Source: Clostridium puniceum (GTDB taxonomy: Bacteria > Bacillota > Clostridia > Clostridiales > Clostridiaceae). Taken from it: DNA of 64,000 nucleotides. Shown piece by piece: positions 29,049 to 37,914 of this stretch. Where the stretch lies: the NCBI RefSeq assembly GCF_002006345.1, contig NZ_LZZM01000125.1, positions 17,028-81,027 of the forward strand. Direction: 5' to 3'. Under the pieces are notes generated by a model. It was not told the origin of the DNA and did not search any database. It worked only from the letters and a program-made list of their open reading frames with translations. The translations under genes and the position numbers were made by a program. Numbering within the stretch: the first letter of the stretch is position 1; every line of letters starts with the position of its first letter.

Positions 29049-29251
29049 TTCACCTAAATAAAAATTTTGATAAATACTTAGGGTATAGGGCTATAAATTT
29101 GTGCATTATTAATTAAGATTTTTCATAATTAAAATATAAAATAATTAGATACAAAATACTTTGTATTTACATTAGGTGAACATACTATAATGTTGATGAA
29201 GAAAAATATATAAATTAATTATCAAATTTCCTCAATTAGTTGAATTACTAA

Positions 29252-30001
29252 TTATAATTTCATGATTGTATCATTTTTTAATGAACTTAAACCTTCAGGT
29301 GTATGAGTTGATAAATATACTGTATTATTTTCTTTTATAAAAGATCTTACACCGTTCAATGTTTCTTTTGCTAAGTCTTTATCTTCAAAAACAACTGATA
29401 ATTGATTTTGTCTTAAAGCTTCATCAGTATAAGTAATATCACCATGAATCATATAATGTTTGTCACCATCTTTAACTAAAATTAAAGAATTACCAGTAGT
29501 ATGTCCATAAGCAGGAATCATAACAATATTTTCACTTATAATTTCACTTTTCTCGAAGTTTTTGTATTCTCCATCTTTAAAATCAACTCTAACTACATTT
29601 TCACCATTTAAATTCATTGCATCTGCTTCTATGCGAGAAAGATAGATTTTAGCATGGTCAAATAATCTTAATTCACCAGCATGGTCTGGATGCTTGTGAG
29701 TTAAAAGTACTTTAGTAATATCCTTTGGTTCATATCCTATAGATTTTAAAGCTGTTTTGAAATCTGCAACTTTTTCACCCATGTATAACATTTGATCAGG
29801 CTTAGGCTCAAAATCAGGAGTTTCAACTGGTAGCCCTGTATCTACTAAAATAACATCATTACCTGTATCAACTAAATAATTTTGTAAGCTTGCTCCATAT
29901 TTTTTGTTAGGGTTAATTTTTTCTTTTTCAAGTGAGCCTCCTAATGCAAAGGCTTCTTTCATTTCTCCATTTTTGTAAAATTCTAAAGCTAATATTTTCA
30001 T
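29252..30001 (-). CDS. MBL-fold hydrolase (lactonase-like)
   Basis: 249-residue metallo-beta-lactamase-fold hydrolase. Zinc ligands are in LTHKHPDHAGE (HxHxDH), YGHTTGNS and MIHGDITYT. The layout resembles AiiA/AttM-type N-acyl-homoserine lactonases, but many proteins in this branch act on other lactones or esters, and clostridia are not known to make acyl-homoserine lactones, so the substrate is open. TTGGAGGAATG gives a good ribosome site. Alone on its strand, with repeats upstream. Confidence 0.82.
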   Translation of the reverse strand: MKILALEFYKNGEMKEAFALGGSLEKEKINPNKKYGASLQNYLVDTGNDVILVDTGLPVETPDFEPKPDQMLYMGEKVADFKTALKSIGYEPKDITKVLLTHKHPDHAGELRLFDHAKIYLSRIEADAMNLNGENVVRVDFKDGEYKNFEKSEIISENIVMIPAYGHTTGNSLILVKDGDKHYMIHGDITYTDEALRQNQLSVVFEDKDLAKETLNGVRSFIKENNTVYLSTHTPEGLSSLKNDTIMKL

Positions 30002-30137
30002 AATTCATTCCTCCAATATGTTTTTATAAAATAAAATTTAAGTATATTTTTTAAAATTTAATTGAGTTCAATTTAATCTCTAAATAAATATTACTGCTAT
30101 TTATAATATTTGTCAATAAGATTATTTAAAATTTTAT

Positions 30138-30232
30138 TATGTATGTTGCAATAATACAATAACCTTCAAAAGGTTATAAGCTGAATAAATGACTGAATAT
30201 ATGAGATAAAGAACTAATTACAACGTATATAT
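30138..30232. repeat. Palindromic dispersed repeat, type 1b (copy 1)
   Basis: About 95 bp with terminal inverted repeats TATGTATGTTGCAATAATAC and (complement of the other end) TATATATACGTTGTAATTAG. The core AAAAGGTTATAAGCTGAATA is also in the copy at 35549-35643, in opposite orientation. Confidence 0.65.
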
Positions 30233-30312
30233 AGGTTCTGATTAATTTGCACCATTAAAAACCATGCATACTAGATAAGTATATGTAGTTTATTTATTGA
30301 AATGTATATATC
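30231..30312. repeat. Dispersed repeat, type 2 (copy 1)
   Basis: Begins GGTTCTGATTAATTTG and ends GTATATGTAGTTTATTTATT. It directly follows a type-1 element, as also occurs at 27.15 kb. No gene lies in 30002-30446. Confidence 0.6.
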
Positions 30313-30446
30313 ATCTTAAAAATTATTAGAAATTTTATTATGGATAGAAAATGTAAAGTATAGAAATACTAAATTTAGTTTAAAGTTTCTATTAATTATA
30401 TTAGTATTGTTTATCTAAACTAATTTCAAGGGAGGCGCTTAAAGCT

Positions 30447-30980
30447 ATGAATTTACTATTTTATTTGCTATTTAATTTTATAATATACTCTTTTATGGGG
30501 TGGATAATAGAAGAATTATATACTTTCATTATTACAGGAAAGTTTAAAAAGGAAGGTTTTTTGAAGGGACCATTTAAACCTATGTATGGAATTGCAGTTA
30601 CTTATTTAATTTTATGTAATGAAATATTAGATATTAATAGGATTCCTTTAATATTATTATGCTTTTTAATTCCAACAACGGTTGAATATATAAGTGGAGC
30701 TGCGCTTAAATATATTTTTAATAAGGTTTATTGGGATTATTCTAGCTTTAAATATAACATACATGGATTTATAACTCTTAAGTTTTCCTTATATTGGACA
30801 TTGCTCAGCTTTGTAGGAGTATATTTCTTGCAGCCAGCTATACATAATTTTTATGAACAATGGGAAAGAAATTTAATCATAGGAATTTGCTTTTTTTCAA
30901 TCATATTTATAATAGATTTAATTTTAACTTTACAGAATTTTAAGGAAAGCATAATTCTAGGGAATGAGAACTTGGAGTAG
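30447..30980 (+). CDS. CmpB-like membrane protein (putative ABC-transporter type IV)
   Basis: 177-residue membrane protein with five or six hydrophobic segments. FIIYSFMGWIIEELYTFI, FKKEGFLKGPFKPMYGIAVT and the later YWDYSSFKYNIHGFITLKFSLYW follow the pattern of the CmpB family, annotated as putative ABC-transporter type IV although direct evidence of transport is lacking. Ribosome site AAGGGAGGCG precedes ATG. No ATPase partner is adjacent. A terminator hairpin follows. Confidence 0.8.
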   Translation: MNLLFYLLFNFIIYSFMGWIIEELYTFIITGKFKKEGFLKGPFKPMYGIAVTYLILCNEILDINRIPLILLCFLIPTTVEYISGAALKYIFNKVYWDYSSFKYNIHGFITLKFSLYWTLLSFVGVYFLQPAIHNFYEQWERNLIIGICFFSIIFIIDLILTLQNFKESIILGNENLE

Positions 30981-31067
30981 ATAGCTAATAAAAATAATAG
31001 ATACAATTTATGTTCTTTACATAGAAATTTATAATAATCTTCATGATTCTATAATAAGATATACAAT

Positions 31068-31110
31068 AAAGTGCCCATTATTTATGAAGGCATATAAATA
31101 ATGGCACTTT
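31068..31110. terminator. Terminator after the CmpB-like gene
   Basis: AAAGTGCCCATTATTTAT (31068-31085) pairs with ATAAATAATGGCACTTT (31094-31110), one bulged C, followed by GTTGCG rather than a clean T run. Confidence 0.7.
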
Positions 31111-31135
31111 GTTGCGTATGTATATAAATATATTT

Positions 31136-31440
31136 TTATTTATAAATTATATTATATAAAGCAGTTAATTTATCAGTTAATCTATCAAATGCTTGTAGTG
31201 AGTTTTTAATTTTTTTATATGAAATACAATAAACTAATCTAAAATGTCCCAACCATCTTAAAGAAGAAGTAAGGACAAGCAATAGATTGAATTTTTTATT
31301 ATCTTCAATTGGAGCTTTAGGCAAGAGATAATGATTTACTGTATTAGTAAGCTATAAAGTTATTGTTATAGTAATTTAATATACAAAGTACTTCAATCAT
31401 CATAAACTATTTCTCTGTAAAGTTCAAATGTTCATTTTAA
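31136..31440 (-). pseudogene. Aminotransferase C-terminal remnant
   Basis: The minus strand encodes APIEDNKKFNLLLVLTSSLR and then GHFRLVYCISYKKIKNSLQA, matching the tail of the intact aminotransferase at 33810-35000 (SLIEDDKKF, HVRLAYCISYEKLKNSLPAF). Further upstream, around 31390-31440, LYREIVYDD with a following stop matches YREIIYDD from its middle. The stretch between is deleted. It is a dead paralogue of the neighbour. Confidence 0.75.
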
Positions 31441-31644
31441 TTAACAAAGATAAACGAAAATGATTAAAACTTGTTTCGTGAAAGCTTAAATCAATAAAAA
31501 TTTAAATTAAAAGATGTTACAAATCTGATAGGGTGTAAAAAAGTATCAGAGGTGTTTAAAGCTGAGAAGCTTTAATTAACTATAAATGAATAAATTAAAA
31601 ACCTTATTACATTTGTTTAAGAAAAATCTAATGAATAAAATCAC

Positions 31645-31664
31645 TTTTGGTATAAATATTGCTT
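31645..31664 (+). promoter_or_regulatory. Sigma-54-like -24/-12 element (relic)
   Basis: TTTGGTATAAATATTGCTTA keeps the GG-N10-GC spacing and the TTGC half of a sigma-54 promoter, though the -24 half lacks the CA of TGGCAC. It lies upstream of two decayed genes; possibly a relic. Confidence 0.45.
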
Positions 31665-31798
31665 AAATATAATTTAGCATAGCTAACTGATTTACTTTTT
31701 TAGAAATATATATGATTATTTATACACAATGTATTGTATTTATTTAAATTGTGGAAAGATATGTGTCCATAATTTATTAAAAGAAAATATAAAATTAG

Positions 31799-31936
<138 letters not shown>

Positions 31937-31944
31937 ATTAGCAC

Positions 31945-32362
31945 ATGGGAGGTACGTTCAAAAAATTTGTAAAGGAAATGACTAAAGAAGAGATTAAAAT
32001 TACAAAAGAATTAGAGGAAAAATTAAAGGAACATATGTGGTTAGGAAATATAAGAAAACTGAAAATATTGCAGAAAGATATAGTTTGTTAAAAGGCACAG
32101 ATAAATATGATCAGATTTTAGGAAGTGAAAGTATGGAGCATTCTAAAAAATAATGATTGATGATAGTATGAAAATAGATTTAGATGAGATAAATAGAGTG
32201 ATTGAAGATTTAGTAATACAAAATTTAATTAATAAGGGATTGGGAAAGAATGAAATTGCTGGAATTAATGAAAAATATGCTAAATTAATATTAGAGTATT
32301 TTAAATTTATTAAATATTTTCAGCTGTTTTATATTATGAAAAATTTACATAATAATAATTAA
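31945..32362 (+). pseudogene. Sigma-54 activator C-terminal remnant
   Basis: Two frames together match the end of a sigma-54 enhancer-binding protein. ELEEKLKEHMWLGNIRKL corresponds to the WPGNVREL segment; after a one-base shift the DNA reads NIAERYSLLKG; then MKIDLDEINRVIEDLVIQNL followed by GLGKNEIA parallels NIDLKEINRFVEEKVIEMLS and GLNKTEIA in the intact activator at 37915-39828. The AAA+ core is missing. The 70-codon open frame at 32153-32362 is only the end of this relic. Confidence 0.7.
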
Positions 32363-32457
32363 TATGATATACTTGATTATAGTAAATTATTATATTGAAA
32401 AGTATTTTTGTAATTGTTTAAGGTACATTATAGAAAATAATACGCCAGCATGCTAGT

Positions 32458-32546
32458 AGTATATTTCGTGCTATACTTCGTCAGCATGTTAGCCTAATAG
32501 ACCTAATATGAGGCAAACATATTTTCTTGTATAGTACGAAACATAC
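32458..32546. repeat. Long inverted repeat before the first aminotransferase
   Basis: AGTATATTTCGTGCTATAC (32458-32476) pairs with GTATAGTACGAAACATAC (32529-32546). Between and before them a direct repeat occurs (GCCAGCATGCTAG, GTCAGCATGTTAG). This could be a leader hairpin or operator for the gene at 32574. Confidence 0.5.
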
Positions 32547-32573
32547 ATAATAAAAATAGTTGGGGTGAATTTT

Positions 32574-33755
32574 ATGTTTTCGGAAAAAATTATAAAAAAT
32601 TTAAATAATTCTTCATGGATTAGAATTATGTTTGAAGAAGGAAATAGAATTACTAAGATATTTGGAGCTGATAATGTTTATAATTATAGTTTGGGTAATC
32701 CTATAGATGAACCTCCCATTGAGACAAAGGAATCCCTTAAAAAGTATATTTTAAATGAAGAACAAGGATTGCATAGATATATGAGTAATGCAGGATTTCC
32801 AGATGTCCGTGAAAAAATTGCAAAGGCCGTGCAGGAGGAAAGTGGTGTAAGTTTAACTGGAGAAAATATAATAATGACTGTTGGAGCTGCAGGTGGTTTA
32901 AATGTAGTATTTAAATCCATACTTAATGATGGAGAAGAGGTTATAATATTTTCACCATACTTTTGGGAATATAATTCTTATGTAGAGAATAATGGAGGAA
33001 AGATTGTATTTGTATCCCCTGATACTGCAACCTTTCAGCCAGATTTGAAAGAATTTGAAGAAAAAATTACATCAAAAACTAAGGCTGTAATTATTAATTC
33101 TCCTAATAATCCTACAGGTGTTGTATACAATGAAGAATGCTTAAAGAGTATGGCGGCAATTATAGAAGCTAAGGAAAAAGAGTATGGAAATAATATTGTT
33201 ATTGTTTCTGATGAACCTTATAATAAAATTGTTTTTGATGGGATTAAGGTACCTTCAATTTTAAGAATTTTTAAAAATGCCATTAAGGTAGATTCTTTCA
33301 GTAAAACCTTAGGTCTTGCTGGAGAACGAATTGGATATATCGCTGCTAGTAGTAATATTGAAAATATTGACACTTTAATGAAAGCGTTAGAATACTGCAA
33401 CCGTACACTTGGTTTTGTAAATGCGCCAGGATTATTCCAAAAGGTTATAGGAGATTCATTAAATGCAAAAGTAAATGTAGAAGCGTATAAAGAAAAAAGA
33501 GACTTCTTATATGATAATCTTACTCGTTTAGGATTTGAATGTGTTAAGCCACAAGGAGCTTTTTATCTATTTCCTAAGACTTTAATTCCAGATGATGTGG
33601 AATTTTGTAAAGCAGCTACGAAATATAATTTGCTTCTTGTGCCTGGTTCAGGATTTGGATGTTTAGGTTATATGAGAATTGCATATTGTGCGGAGTTTGA
33701 TATGATAAAAAAATCTATACCAGCATTTGAAGCCTTAGCTAAAGAATTTAAATAA
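32574..33755 (+). CDS. PLP-dependent class I aminotransferase
   Basis: 393-residue fold-type I aminotransferase. The pyridoxal-phosphate Lys is in SFSKTLGLAGERIGY; the Asn and Asp contacts are in NSPNNPTGVVY and VSDEPYNKI; the C-terminal Arg for the substrate carboxylate is in YMRIAYC. It swaps amino groups between an amino acid and 2-oxoglutarate; specificity (aspartate, aromatic or other) cannot be read. Start: ATG 32574 follows GGGGTGA with 6-base spacing; the GTG at 32565 is part of that site. A close paralogue is convergent at 33810-35000. Proximity to iorAB and ptb-buk suggests a role in amino-acid oxidation. Confidence 0.87.
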   Translation: MFSEKIIKNLNNSSWIRIMFEEGNRITKIFGADNVYNYSLGNPIDEPPIETKESLKKYILNEEQGLHRYMSNAGFPDVREKIAKAVQEESGVSLTGENIIMTVGAAGGLNVVFKSILNDGEEVIIFSPYFWEYNSYVENNGGKIVFVSPDTATFQPDLKEFEEKITSKTKAVIINSPNNPTGVVYNEECLKSMAAIIEAKEKEYGNNIVIVSDEPYNKIVFDGIKVPSILRIFKNAIKVDSFSKTLGLAGERIGYIAASSNIENIDTLMKALEYCNRTLGFVNAPGLFQKVIGDSLNAKVNVEAYKEKRDFLYDNLTRLGFECVKPQGAFYLFPKTLIPDDVEFCKAATKYNLLLVPGSGFGCLGYMRIAYCAEFDMIKKSIPAFEALAKEFK

Positions 33756-33769
33756 TTGATAGTTTTTAT

Positions 33770-33797
33770 AATGAGCTACTATAATAGGTAGCTCATT
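33770..33797. terminator. Convergent terminator between two aminotransferase genes
   Basis: AATGAGCTAC (33770-33779) and GTAGCTCATT (33788-33797) with an 8-base loop and flanking A and T runs. Confidence 0.85.
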
Positions 33798-33809
33798 TTG
33801 CAACAATGT

Positions 33810-35000
33810 TTATTTTAAGTTATATAACGCTGCAAGCTTATCAAATGCAGGCAATGAGTTTTTAAGTTTTTCATATGAGATGCAATAAGCTAATCTAACA
33901 TGGCCAGGGCATCCGAAGGTTGAACCTGGGACAAGCAATAAATTAAATTGTTTTGCATCTTCACAGAATTTTTTATCATCCTCAATTAGAGATTTAGGGA
34001 ACATGTAAAATGTACCTTGAGGTTTAATACATTCAAAGCCGAGAGAGATTAAGTGATTATATAAAAGGTCACGATTTTTCTTGTAACTGCTAACATCAAC
34101 TTCTGCATATAAGGATTTCGCAATGACTCTTTGAAATAATGAGGGAGCATTTATAAAACCTAAAATTCTGTTTGCAACTTTTAATGCAGAGGTCATTTCC
34201 TCAAAACCATCCATTAACGTGTTTATAACCACATAGCCTATACGTTCACCTGGCAAAGATAACGATTTACTATAAGAATAGGCTGTAAAAGTATTATTAT
34301 AATATTTTAAAATGCAAGGCACGAAAGTATCATCATAAATTATTTCTCTATAAGGTTCATCTGAGATTAAATAAATTGTTGTATTTAATTCTTTTTGTTT
34401 TTCATTTAGAAGATTAGCTAAACCTTGTATTACTTCTTCTGAATAAACAACGCCAGTAGGATTATTTGGGTTATTTATTATTAAAGCTTTAGTTTTAGAC
34501 GTTATGTTTTCACTTAAAGCTTTTAAATCAGGTTCAAAGGTTCCTGGAGTAGTTGGAGAAATTATAAATTTACCACAAAAATTGTTAACATAGTGGTTAT
34601 ATTCACCAAAGTATGGTGCAAAGGCAATAACTTCATCATCAGGATTTAAAATTGATCTTAAAATTATATTCAATCCACCTGCAGCCCCGCAAGTCATAAC
34701 AATATTATTTCTAGAAAGAGTTAAATCATGTTTTTTATTTAAAAAAGCACTAACATCATCCCTAACATCATCATAACCTGAATTATTCATATATCCATGA
34801 ATATAATTAGGTGTTTCTTCATTTAAAATTTCATTTATAACTTTCTTTATACTCTCTGGAGGTTCAACATTTGGATTGCCTATACTGTAATCAAAAACAT
34901 TTTCCTCTCCATAAATCTTTGATAATCGCATCCCTTCTTCAAACATAGCCCTTATTATGGAATTGTTCGAAATAACAGATTTCATAGTATTTGATATCAT
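33810..35000 (-). CDS. PLP-dependent class I aminotransferase (paralogue)
   Basis: 396-residue paralogue of the convergent gene, sharing long stretches throughout (GNPNVEPPES, NNPNNPTGVVY, ISDEPYREIIYDD). The cofactor Lys is in YSYSKSLSLPGERIGY and the carboxylate Arg in HVRLAYC. Start: ATG 35000 lies 8 bases after a GGGGG site; the TTG at 35015 is inside it. A dead copy of the same family lies at 31136-31440, so the locus has hosted at least three. Likely substrate class is the same as the neighbour, possibly aromatic amino acids, judged by context only. Confidence 0.87.
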   Translation of the reverse strand: MISNTMKSVISNNSIIRAMFEEGMRLSKIYGEENVFDYSIGNPNVEPPESIKKVINEILNEETPNYIHGYMNNSGYDDVRDDVSAFLNKKHDLTLSRNNIVMTCGAAGGLNIILRSILNPDDEVIAFAPYFGEYNHYVNNFCGKFIISPTTPGTFEPDLKALSENITSKTKALIINNPNNPTGVVYSEEVIQGLANLLNEKQKELNTTIYLISDEPYREIIYDDTFVPCILKYYNNTFTAYSYSKSLSLPGERIGYVVINTLMDGFEEMTSALKVANRILGFINAPSLFQRVIAKSLYAEVDVSSYKKNRDLLYNHLISLGFECIKPQGTFYMFPKSLIEDDKKFCEDAKQFNLLLVPGSTFGCPGHVRLAYCISYEKLKNSLPAFDKLAALYNLK

Positions 35001-35219
35001 TTCTTTAGCCCCCAATATATTTTATTAATGTTATAATTTTATCATATTTTCAAATAAGAAAGGTATAATAGTGTTAAATTTTATAAAATATTTTAATTTT
35101 AGTAGAAGCTGTAGAAGGAAATTTTATATTATTTTAAACAAATTTTCTAGATGAGTAGTACTAAGGTTAGAGACATTCTTTTATATCATAAAAAGAAAAA
35201 TATTTTAGATACAAGAGGT

Positions 35220-35324
35220 GTGATGAAAAAAATCATCACTACTAATTCAATTATGAATTTAAAATAAAAGTCCTAAAACAGAGTTTTATATTCTATTTTA
35301 TGAAGTTTAATGAAAAAAATCATC
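35220..35324. promoter_or_regulatory. Pair of candidate enhancer sites for a sigma-54 activator
   Basis: The 15-mer ATGAAAAAAATCATC occurs at 35223-35237 and again at 35310-35324, 87 bases apart (about eight helical turns). The first is the heart of a perfect inverted repeat GTGATGA-N6-TCATCAC (35220-35239). They lie about 255 and 170 bases upstream of the -24 element, the usual distance for activator-bound enhancers. Confidence 0.6.
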
Positions 35325-35476
35325 GTTTTAAATAACGTTTTCTGATAACATTTTCATATTGCGAAAAATATATTTAAATTTAAAAATATTTTATAGAAGC
35401 AATTAATACACGAAATTGAGTGTTTACAATACATTTCGATATTATTAGGTAATATTTCAAGACAAACATAAATACT

Positions 35477-35493
35477 TTGGCACAATCATTGCT
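35477..35493 (+). promoter_or_regulatory. Sigma-54 promoter of the chalcone isomerase operon
   Basis: TTGGCACAATCATTGCT matches the -24/-12 consensus TGGCAC-N5-TTGC at every fixed position. It lies about 235 bases before the chalcone isomerase start. Confidence 0.88.
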
Positions 35494-35548
35494 ATATATA
35501 AATTATATAAAGGTTCTACTTAAAAACTTAAACAAGAAATTATTTAAG

Positions 35549-35643
35549 ATATATATGTTGCAATTAGTTATTTACATCATATGTCTGGTTATTTATTCAG
35601 TGTATAGCCTTTTTTATGTAATTTTATTATTGCAGCATATATA
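35549..35643. repeat. Palindromic dispersed repeat, type 1b (copy 2)
   Basis: Ends ATATATATGTTGCAATTAGT and (complement) TATATATGCTGCAATAATAA form terminal inverted repeats. The core is the reverse complement of the element at 30138-30232. It lies in the untranslated leader between the sigma-54 promoter and the chalcone isomerase gene. Confidence 0.65.
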
Positions 35644-35726
35644 AGGCTAAGCTTTTCTTAAATACTTATAAATTAAGTTAATATAGTTGAAGGAATAACC
35701 GAAGAAAATTTGAGGAGGCTATTAAT

Positions 35727-36581
35727 ATGGCGTTAGAATTTAATCCTATGAGAAGTTTGATTTATGTTGATTGTGTGAAGGAAGATTATCGTATTAAACT
35801 AGAAAATTGGTTATATAGATATCATGTGCCAGATAGTATATCACAATTTGGACCTTATGTATCAAAATATGCATTTTATGCAGCATTACCTACACCACCA
35901 GAAGGGGAAAGGTTTGGTTTAACAAGAATGCAGTTAACAGAACATTATTGGATGGTTAATCCAATGACTGCTAATTTTCAACTAAAAGCATTTACAGAAT
36001 TCTTTCCATTAGATGTATTAAAGTGGCAAGGCAACATTCCAGATGATGGAGATGATATAGTAGATAAAGCTAATACGACAAATATGGAAGGTGATAATGC
36101 AAGAGCAGCAGGTGGAGATAATGGAATGCCTCCATTTATCTTTGCATTTGTTCCAGTATGTTGGGAGGAAGATTTTAAAGGACAAGGAAGAACTATAGAA
36201 GATGGACCAAATTATCGTTGGCAATTTGTAATGAAATACCCAGAAGGTGTTTCAGCAGAAGAAGGAGATAAATGGTTTTATGAAGAAGTAATTCCTAAAT
36301 TTAAGGACATGCCGGAGGTTAATAGAATATTATCAAGTAAAATTATTAAAGAAGTAAATGGATGTCAATTCCATCGTGTAGTAGAAATGTGGTTTGAAGG
36401 TCCTTCTGCATGGCATAAATGTGCAGTAGAAAGAGCGAAGGAGATTTCAAAACCAGCTTGGGCTCAATATGATCAATTCCCATATTTAAGACCTAAATTT
36501 GAAATTGCAAGTTTATTCTTATCTGATATTGCAAGAAGTGATAATTATTCACAATATAGAGGATATATAACTATGCGTTAA
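35727..36581 (+). CDS. chi: Bacterial chalcone isomerase (Eubacterium ramulus type)
   Basis: 284-residue enzyme expected to interconvert flavanones such as naringenin and chalcones, opening the C ring in anaerobic flavonoid breakdown. From memory it matches the E. ramulus chalcone isomerase closely along its length: PMRSLIYVDCV near the start, PDSISQF, RMQLTEH, KGRTIEDG and the C-terminus YRGYITMR. The catalytic His reported as His33 in that enzyme falls at His33 here (YRYHVPDS). Length is within one or two residues. The fold is a ferredoxin-like alpha/beta dimer unrelated to the plant enzyme. GGAGG precedes ATG. It is driven by a consensus sigma-54 promoter and followed by a flavin reductase gene. 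Family call is strong; an alignment would settle it. Confidence 0.88.
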   Translation: MALEFNPMRSLIYVDCVKEDYRIKLENWLYRYHVPDSISQFGPYVSKYAFYAALPTPPEGERFGLTRMQLTEHYWMVNPMTANFQLKAFTEFFPLDVLKWQGNIPDDGDDIVDKANTTNMEGDNARAAGGDNGMPPFIFAFVPVCWEEDFKGQGRTIEDGPNYRWQFVMKYPEGVSAEEGDKWFYEEVIPKFKDMPEVNRILSSKIIKEVNGCQFHRVVEMWFEGPSAWHKCAVERAKEISKPAWAQYDQFPYLRPKFEIASLFLSDIARSDNYSQYRGYITMR

Positions 36582-36642
36582 GCAATAGTAATAATTAATA
36601 ACATAGTAAATGAGTTATAATTAATAAAGTAAGATATAAAAA

Positions 36643-36715
36643 ATTATGATTAATTTACTACATAAAAACCATGTGAAGTGATTAAGTGTGTGTAGTTTAT
36701 CTATTGATATATATA
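36643..36715. repeat. Dispersed repeat, type 2 (copy 2)
   Basis: ATTATGATTAATTTACTACA then GTGTGTAGTTTATCTATTGA; diverged copy of the elements at 30231 and 27151. It separates the chalcone isomerase and flavin reductase genes. Confidence 0.5.
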
Positions 36716-36807
36716 ATTAAATTTAATTATTAAAATCCATGGAATCAAATTAACACTTCAGATTAGTATAGAAAATTTTTATTAATATAAATTTAGGAGG
36801 ATAAAAA

Positions 36808-37743
36808 ATGAAAATTTTAGGTATCTCAGGCGGGAGAAAAGATGGTAACAATGATTCTATGTGTAAAGAAGCTTTAATGGCTGCAAAGGAAATGGGAGCA
36901 GAAGTTGAATTTGTGCGTTTGTTAGATCTAGATATAAAATATTGTACTGGATGTACAGCATGCGTTGGCGCTCTTATGACTGGAAAAGGAAATATGTGTG
37001 TATTAAAAGATGATTTTGACTGGTTATTGGACAAGATGTTGGATGCAGATGGAATAATTTTTGCAAATCCAATTTTCTGTAAAGGTACTCCAAGCTTATT
37101 TCTTACAATTAGAGACCGTTTTGGACCAAGAATGGATAGAGGTAATAATGTAGTAGCTACTAAAATTGCAGAAGCAACAGGTGGTAAAGCTCCAGATCCA
37201 AGAATATTAAAAGACAAAGTAGTTTCTTATATAGGAATTGGAGGATCAGATTGGGTTACAAGATTTCAATGTGATTCAGCAATACAAGCCTTAACTCCTA
37301 TGTGGAAAGTTATAAATAATGAAGTATTCCCATGGTCTACAGGTATTGTTGTAGATGATGATAAAGTTGAAAGAGTACGTGAGATAGGAATAAATCTTGC
37401 AAAAGCAGCACAAGATATTGAAAAGGCTTCTTATAAAGGTGAAGAAGGAGTTTGTCCACATTGCCATAGCAGAAATTTCTATTTAGATAGAGATTCTACA
37501 CATGCCGTTTGCTGTATGTGTGGTATTGAAGGCCAGGTTAAAATTGTTGATGGTAAAGTGAGATTTGAATTCCCAGAAGAACAATTAGAACATGCTCATG
37601 ATACTTTATCTGGAAAATTAATTCATGCAGATGATATTAAAAAAACTGTTGCTATAAGTATGGAATTAAAAAAATCAGATGATTATGCTAAGAGTTTAGA
37701 AAATTATAAGAACTTCATTACAGCAGCTAAACCTGAAAAATAA
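36808..37743 (+). CDS. Flavodoxin-fold FMN reductase with zinc ribbon; probable flavone reductase
   Basis: 311-residue protein. The N-terminal 200 residues have the NADPH-dependent FMN reductase fold (MKILGISGGRKDGNND, then YCTGCTACV and the ANPIFCKGTPSLF FMN loop). The C-terminus adds CPHCH and CCMCG, a four-cysteine zinc ribbon or small metal site, and a His-rich EHAHDTLSGK tail. This architecture resembles, to my recollection, the flavone reductase (FLR) of gut flavonoid degraders, which reduces the C2-C3 double bond of flavones; that link is inference and was not checked by alignment. It directly follows chalcone isomerase, the next enzyme in that pathway. A second copy is at 49258. GGAGG precedes ATG. 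Confidence 0.7.
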   Translation: MKILGISGGRKDGNNDSMCKEALMAAKEMGAEVEFVRLLDLDIKYCTGCTACVGALMTGKGNMCVLKDDFDWLLDKMLDADGIIFANPIFCKGTPSLFLTIRDRFGPRMDRGNNVVATKIAEATGGKAPDPRILKDKVVSYIGIGGSDWVTRFQCDSAIQALTPMWKVINNEVFPWSTGIVVDDDKVERVREIGINLAKAAQDIEKASYKGEEGVCPHCHSRNFYLDRDSTHAVCCMCGIEGQVKIVDGKVRFEFPEEQLEHAHDTLSGKLIHADDIKKTVAISMELKKSDDYAKSLENYKNFITAAKPEK

Positions 37744-37780
37744 ACAATTTATATATATTTTTCTTCGTATAAACCTAAGC

Positions 37781-37821
37781 AAAAAACATTACTATAATTT
37801 GCTGTTATAGTAATGTTTTTT
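37781..37821 (+). terminator. Terminator after the first flavin reductase gene
   Basis: 17-bp perfect stem (AAAAAACATTACTATAA at 37781-37797, complement at 37805-37821), 7-base loop, T-rich end. Confidence 0.9.
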
Positions 37822-37914
37822 ATTGTTTAATTAATTTGTTGGTAAAAAATTTCACTGAAATAAGTTGCAAAAATTGATATACTAAAGAAAAAACTATTAT
37901 TAGGAGTGATATAT

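Larger units (their letters stand above)
35001..35726. other. Regulatory region before the chalcone isomerase gene
   Basis: 726-base gap holding two enhancer-like sites, a sigma-54 promoter and a palindromic repeat (annotated separately), plus the unassigned promoter of the divergent aminotransferase. No open frame is worth reporting. Confidence 0.6.

Noticed and set aside
31099..31115. Sigma-54 promoter at TGGCACTTTGTTGC
   Set aside because: GG to GC spacing is 9 instead of 10 and the sequence is the arm of a terminator hairpin.
31136..31324. 62-codon minus-strand ORF as a gene
   Set aside because: It is the tail of a dead aminotransferase, with further fragments of the same gene upstream.
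32153..32362. 69-codon ORF as a separate small gene
   Set aside because: Its residues match the C-terminus of the sigma-54 activator at 37915-39828 and adjoin other fragments of it; it is part of a pseudogene.
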